From positions 3,596,001 through 3,660,000 of the forward strand of contig OX637337.1 of NCBI GenBank assembly GCA_951799405.1: a stretch of DNA of 64,000 nucleotides, in the 5' to 3' direction. Below the pieces are notes generated by a model. The model did not search any database. It was given only the letters and a program-made list of their open reading frames with translations, and had not been told where the DNA came from. Made by a program: the position numbers and the translations under genes. The first letter of the stretch is position 1, and each line of letters starts with the position of its first letter. Positions 61,513-64,000 of this stretch are shown here, piece by piece. The DNA comes from Agapetus fuscipes. Its lineage: Eukaryota > Arthropoda > Insecta > Trichoptera > Glossosomatidae.

Positions 61513-61824
61513 TGTCGCCTATTACTGTATTCTACAAATTAATATTTTAAATTACAAATCATGCCAGGTAAATAAATAAAAAGTAAAGAAAAACAAAAAG
61601 AAGCAGCATCCAAAACCAAAAAAAAAAGAAATACACAAATCAAAACAGAATAAAAATAAAAATAAAAAATAAATCTCGTCCTCATGATGGGATAAGGAAA
61701 GAAAGGTCAGGAGAAAGGAAAGGGAGTAGAAAAACAATGCGCACACCAAACACGTCAATGATGATTAATAAGCAATAAAAACAAAATAGGAATTGAGAAT
61801 GATTAAAGAAATTAAAAATGAGAT
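61513..61824 (-). mobile_element. LINE-G 3-prime UTR (probable)
   Basis: About 310 bp between the LINE-G stop codon and LINE-F, very T-rich on the minus strand, without repeats shared elsewhere in the window. Its exact 3-prime end is not visible. Confidence 0.5.
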
Positions 61825-64000
61825 TCAAAAATGAAATTCAAATCCTGCTAGATTCAAAATCCTCTTTTTCAATGACTGTGCAGACAGAAAGAAAATGTCC
61901 AACTTAGGATCAGTCCTTTGGACACTATTTACTGCAACGCAGGCTCTACTTATAAAAGAATTTTGCTTATAATTTGTCCTGGCTGCACCCACATAAAATA
62001 AGGATTTGTCTCGATGAGTTCTGATTGGACAATGAAATGGAAGGAGGCTTGTGAGAGGTGCACTATCGATTTTGTTATTAACTATCTTATATATGAAGCT
62101 GATGTCAAGCATATTTCTCCTTGCCTCCAAAGATCGTATACCATAATGCTCCAATGCTTGGGAATAACTATTGAAATGTTGTCTATTGCGAAAGTTCAGT
62201 TGCTTGATAAGTTTTTTTTGGACCATTTCAATAGCATTAATATGGACAACATAATTGGGGTTCCAAACAGTCGAACAAAACTCAAGTACACTTCTAATAT
62301 ATGAATTGAACAAGAAGGGCAATACTTGGGGATTCCTGAAAAGTTTAGTATTCCTAACAATAAAATATAACGTCTTCATCGCTCTTTCAGTAATATGCTC
62401 ATAATGGTTGATAAAACTCAGTCTCTCGTCCAACAATACACCCAAATCATTGACCACTGATTTTCTTCTGAGGCCATCAACACCAAAACTGTAGTCAAAA
62501 AGAATTTTACTACGATTTCTAGTGTAAGTAATGACATTACATTTGTCAATATTAAGATATAACTGGTTGGCATTAGAGTAAGAAAGAATCGAGTTAAGAT
62601 CAGACTGCAATTCTATACAATCCTCGATGGTATTAATTTGTTTAAATATTTTAGCATCGTCGGCAAACAACAGAATATTAGAGTACTTTATTGAGTGAAT
62701 AATATCATTAATGTAAACAGTAAATAAAAGAGGCCCCAGGTGGGATCCCTGAGGTACACCAGAGTAAATACATCTATATACTGACTCATAGCCGTGAAGT
62801 GCCACTGCTTGGGATCTATTTTTAAGATAGGATACAAACCACCTTAAGAGATCCCCCCTTATACCGATGTGCCAGAGCTTACTCAACAATATATTATGAC
62901 TTATCTTGTCAAACGCCTTAGAGAAATCACTATAAACAGTGTCTACCTGATAGCCACTATGAATGGAATTGGTTACAACCTGAGTAAATTCTAATAAATT
63001 TGTGTCTACAGATTTCTTTTGGCGAAAGCCATGCTGGCTAGGAATAATTATTGTGTTTAGAATAGGGTTTATTTGGTCCATTATTATCTTTTCAAATATT
63101 TTGCCCAGAATAGGAAGCTTTGCGATAGGCCGATAATTCTCTATACAGCATTTATCACCACTTTTAAAAATTGGACATATCTGGGTTTTTTTCCACAGTA
63201 ATGGAAAACAACCTTCCCTAATTGATCGACTATATATGATGGCCAACGGCTTACACAACACTGAGGAGCATTTCTTTATAAATAATCCAGGCAGCTGGTC
63301 AGAACCAGGACCCTTGTTCACATCTATATACTCAAGGTATTTTTCCACCAATGCATCATTTATCTCTATACCGCTAATCATTATGCCATTGGCAAGAGAT
63401 ATATCGCCTTCATCTTCATCTTCAACCGAAAACTCTTCAACGACATCACGCACATGAACGGATACAAAAAAGTCGTTAAATGCATTACAGACAGACTCAC
63501 TACCAATGAAATTTACATCACCTAATTTCATTATTTTAGGAATTCCATTAGTACCACGTCGTGATTTAAGAAATGTGAAAAGTGATTTGGGATTACTTTT
63601 CAAATCGCTCTCGACGTTTGATATGTAGATAGAATAGCAGTCACGCTGAAGAGATTTTTGTCTCCTCCTTAACGTTGAAAACGATTGATAATCCATTAAA
63701 TTGCCATATTTCCTCCATTTTTTATGAAATACATTTTTTTCTTTAATAATTTTTATGAGAGACGTCGAAAACCATGGTGGATATGTATTACTGTGTTTAA
63801 GTCTCTTTGAAGGTATATTTTTATGGATACAGGTCATCAAGATGTTATAAAACTTAGCGACGACACAGTCTATGCCAATATCTGAAAATTCAATATTCCA
63901 ATCAATATTTATAAGTTCGGCATTAATCTTTAAGTAATCAGCTTTGTGATACAACACTACATTACGCGAGTTATTTTTAAAAGTGTTGACCTTATCTGAG
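61825..64000 (-). CDS. LINE-G reverse transcriptase ORF2, 5-prime end outside the window
   Basis: RNA-directed DNA polymerase of a non-LTR retrotransposon, used for target-primed reverse transcription. The frame is open for more than 720 codons from the window edge to the stop at 61,825. Counting from the GTG at 63,957, the RT domain spans about residues 250-520: KKTQICPIFKSGDK (about 256), ENYRPIAKLPILGKIFEKI, SQHGFRQKKSVDTN (about 307), motif A YSDFSKAFD (342-350), motif B SGVPQGSHLGPLLF (399-412), and motif C FADD (431-434) with both catalytic aspartates. The C-terminal region includes VLEFCSTVWNP and ends LNLAGFEFHF. The apurinic-type endonuclease expected upstream lies beyond base 64,000. 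No frameshift or stop is seen, so this copy is young and may be autonomous. Best placed in the CR1/Jockey group; the finer clade is uncertain. Confidence 0.9.
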   Translation of the reverse strand, partial: SDKVNTFKNNSRNVVLYHKADYLKINAELINIDWNIEFSDIGIDCVVAKFYNILMTCIHKNIPSKRLKHSNTYPPWFSTSLIKIIKEKNVFHKKWRKYGNLMDYQSFSTLRRRQKSLQRDCYSIYISNVESDLKSNPKSLFTFLKSRRGTNGIPKIMKLGDVNFIGSESVCNAFNDFFVSVHVRDVVEEFSVEDEDEGDISLANGIMISGIEINDALVEKYLEYIDVNKGPGSDQLPGLFIKKCSSVLCKPLAIIYSRSIREGCFPLLWKKTQICPIFKSGDKCCIENYRPIAKLPILGKIFEKIIMDQINPILNTIIIPSQHGFRQKKSVDTNLLEFTQVVTNSIHSGYQVDTVYSDFSKAFDKISHNILLSKLWHIGIRGDLLRWFVSYLKNRSQAVALHGYESVYRCIYSGVPQGSHLGPLLFTVYINDIIHSIKYSNILLFADDAKIFKQINTIEDCIELQSDLNSILSYSNANQLYLNIDKCNVITYTRNRSKILFDYSFGVDGLRRKSVVNDLGVLLDERLSFINHYEHITERAMKTLYFIVRNTKLFRNPQVLPFLFNSYIRSVLEFCSTVWNPNYVVHINAIEMVQKKLIKQLNFRNRQHFNSYSQALEHYGIRSLEARRNMLDISFIYKIVNNKIDSAPLTSLLPFHCPIRTHRDKSLFYVGAARTNYKQNSFISRACVAVNSVQRTDPKLDIFFLSAQSLKKRILNLAGFEFHF

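Overview
This window looks like repeat-dense intergenic DNA from an insect, most likely a moth or butterfly. The evidence for Lepidoptera is indirect. There are scattered AGGTACCTAC-type words (for example near 4,000-4,030, 5,420, 36,045 and 37,895), tRNA-derived SINEs, an RTE-like LINE whose proteins resemble the endonuclease-reverse transcriptases common in that order, and AT-rich DNA with no prokaryotic gene layout. I recognise no exon of a host gene on either strand. Almost every recognisable stretch is a transposable element or a tandem repeat. Family names below (LINE-A to LINE-H, SINE-1 to SINE-4, MITE-1 to MITE-6, FB) are working labels for this window only.

Layout. 1-800: decayed end of a pogo-like transposase with a PHD-type zinc finger. 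900-5,000: a foldback MITE, two SINE-1/SINE-2 dimers, and a MITE split by a LINE-A end. 5,000-15,700: LINE-A ends, a foldback element with minisatellite arms, a 5S rRNA/tRNA composite SINE, and a degenerate ~54-bp array split by a SINE. 15,900-18,100: RTE-like LINE broken by a SINE and by a doublet of Penelope-like insertions, then LINE-D broken by MITE-1. 18,400-26,500: more SINE/LINE-A copies, MITE-1, a MITE split by LINE-B, an 18-bp array split by LINE-A, and a decayed RT with a hammerhead-like insertion. 26,500-33,700: sparse, mostly unassigned AT-rich DNA. 33,700-44,900: LINE-A, -B, -C and -D ends, MITE-2 copies and SINEs. 45,000-50,800: a 46-bp minisatellite split by LINE-D, two consecutive SINE dimers, many LINE-A ends. 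51,000-60,900: LINE-A ends, a triple nest, LINE-E, and a second foldback element. 60,900-64,000 (minus strand): a LINE-F end and a long open reverse-transcriptase ORF running off the window.

How the parts relate. The short repeat that recurs about 45 times (LINE-A 3-prime end) is the 3-prime UTR of an RTE-like LINE, shown by four places where the ORF end runs directly into it. About twenty standalone copies share one 5-prime boundary, so they may be a short non-autonomous family using the LINE. SINE-1 carries alternative 3-prime ends; one matches the 3-prime end of LINE-E, the expected sign of a SINE borrowing a LINE's machinery. SINE-1 also occurs joined to 5S rRNA sequence (three loci) and joined to SINE-2 (five dimer units at four loci). 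Nesting gives relative ages: MITE-2, SINE-1, SINE-2 and minisatellites are older hosts; LINE-A, -B, -C, -D, MITE-1 and Penelope-like pieces are later insertions. Coordinates of repeat edges were read by eye and may be off by several bases.
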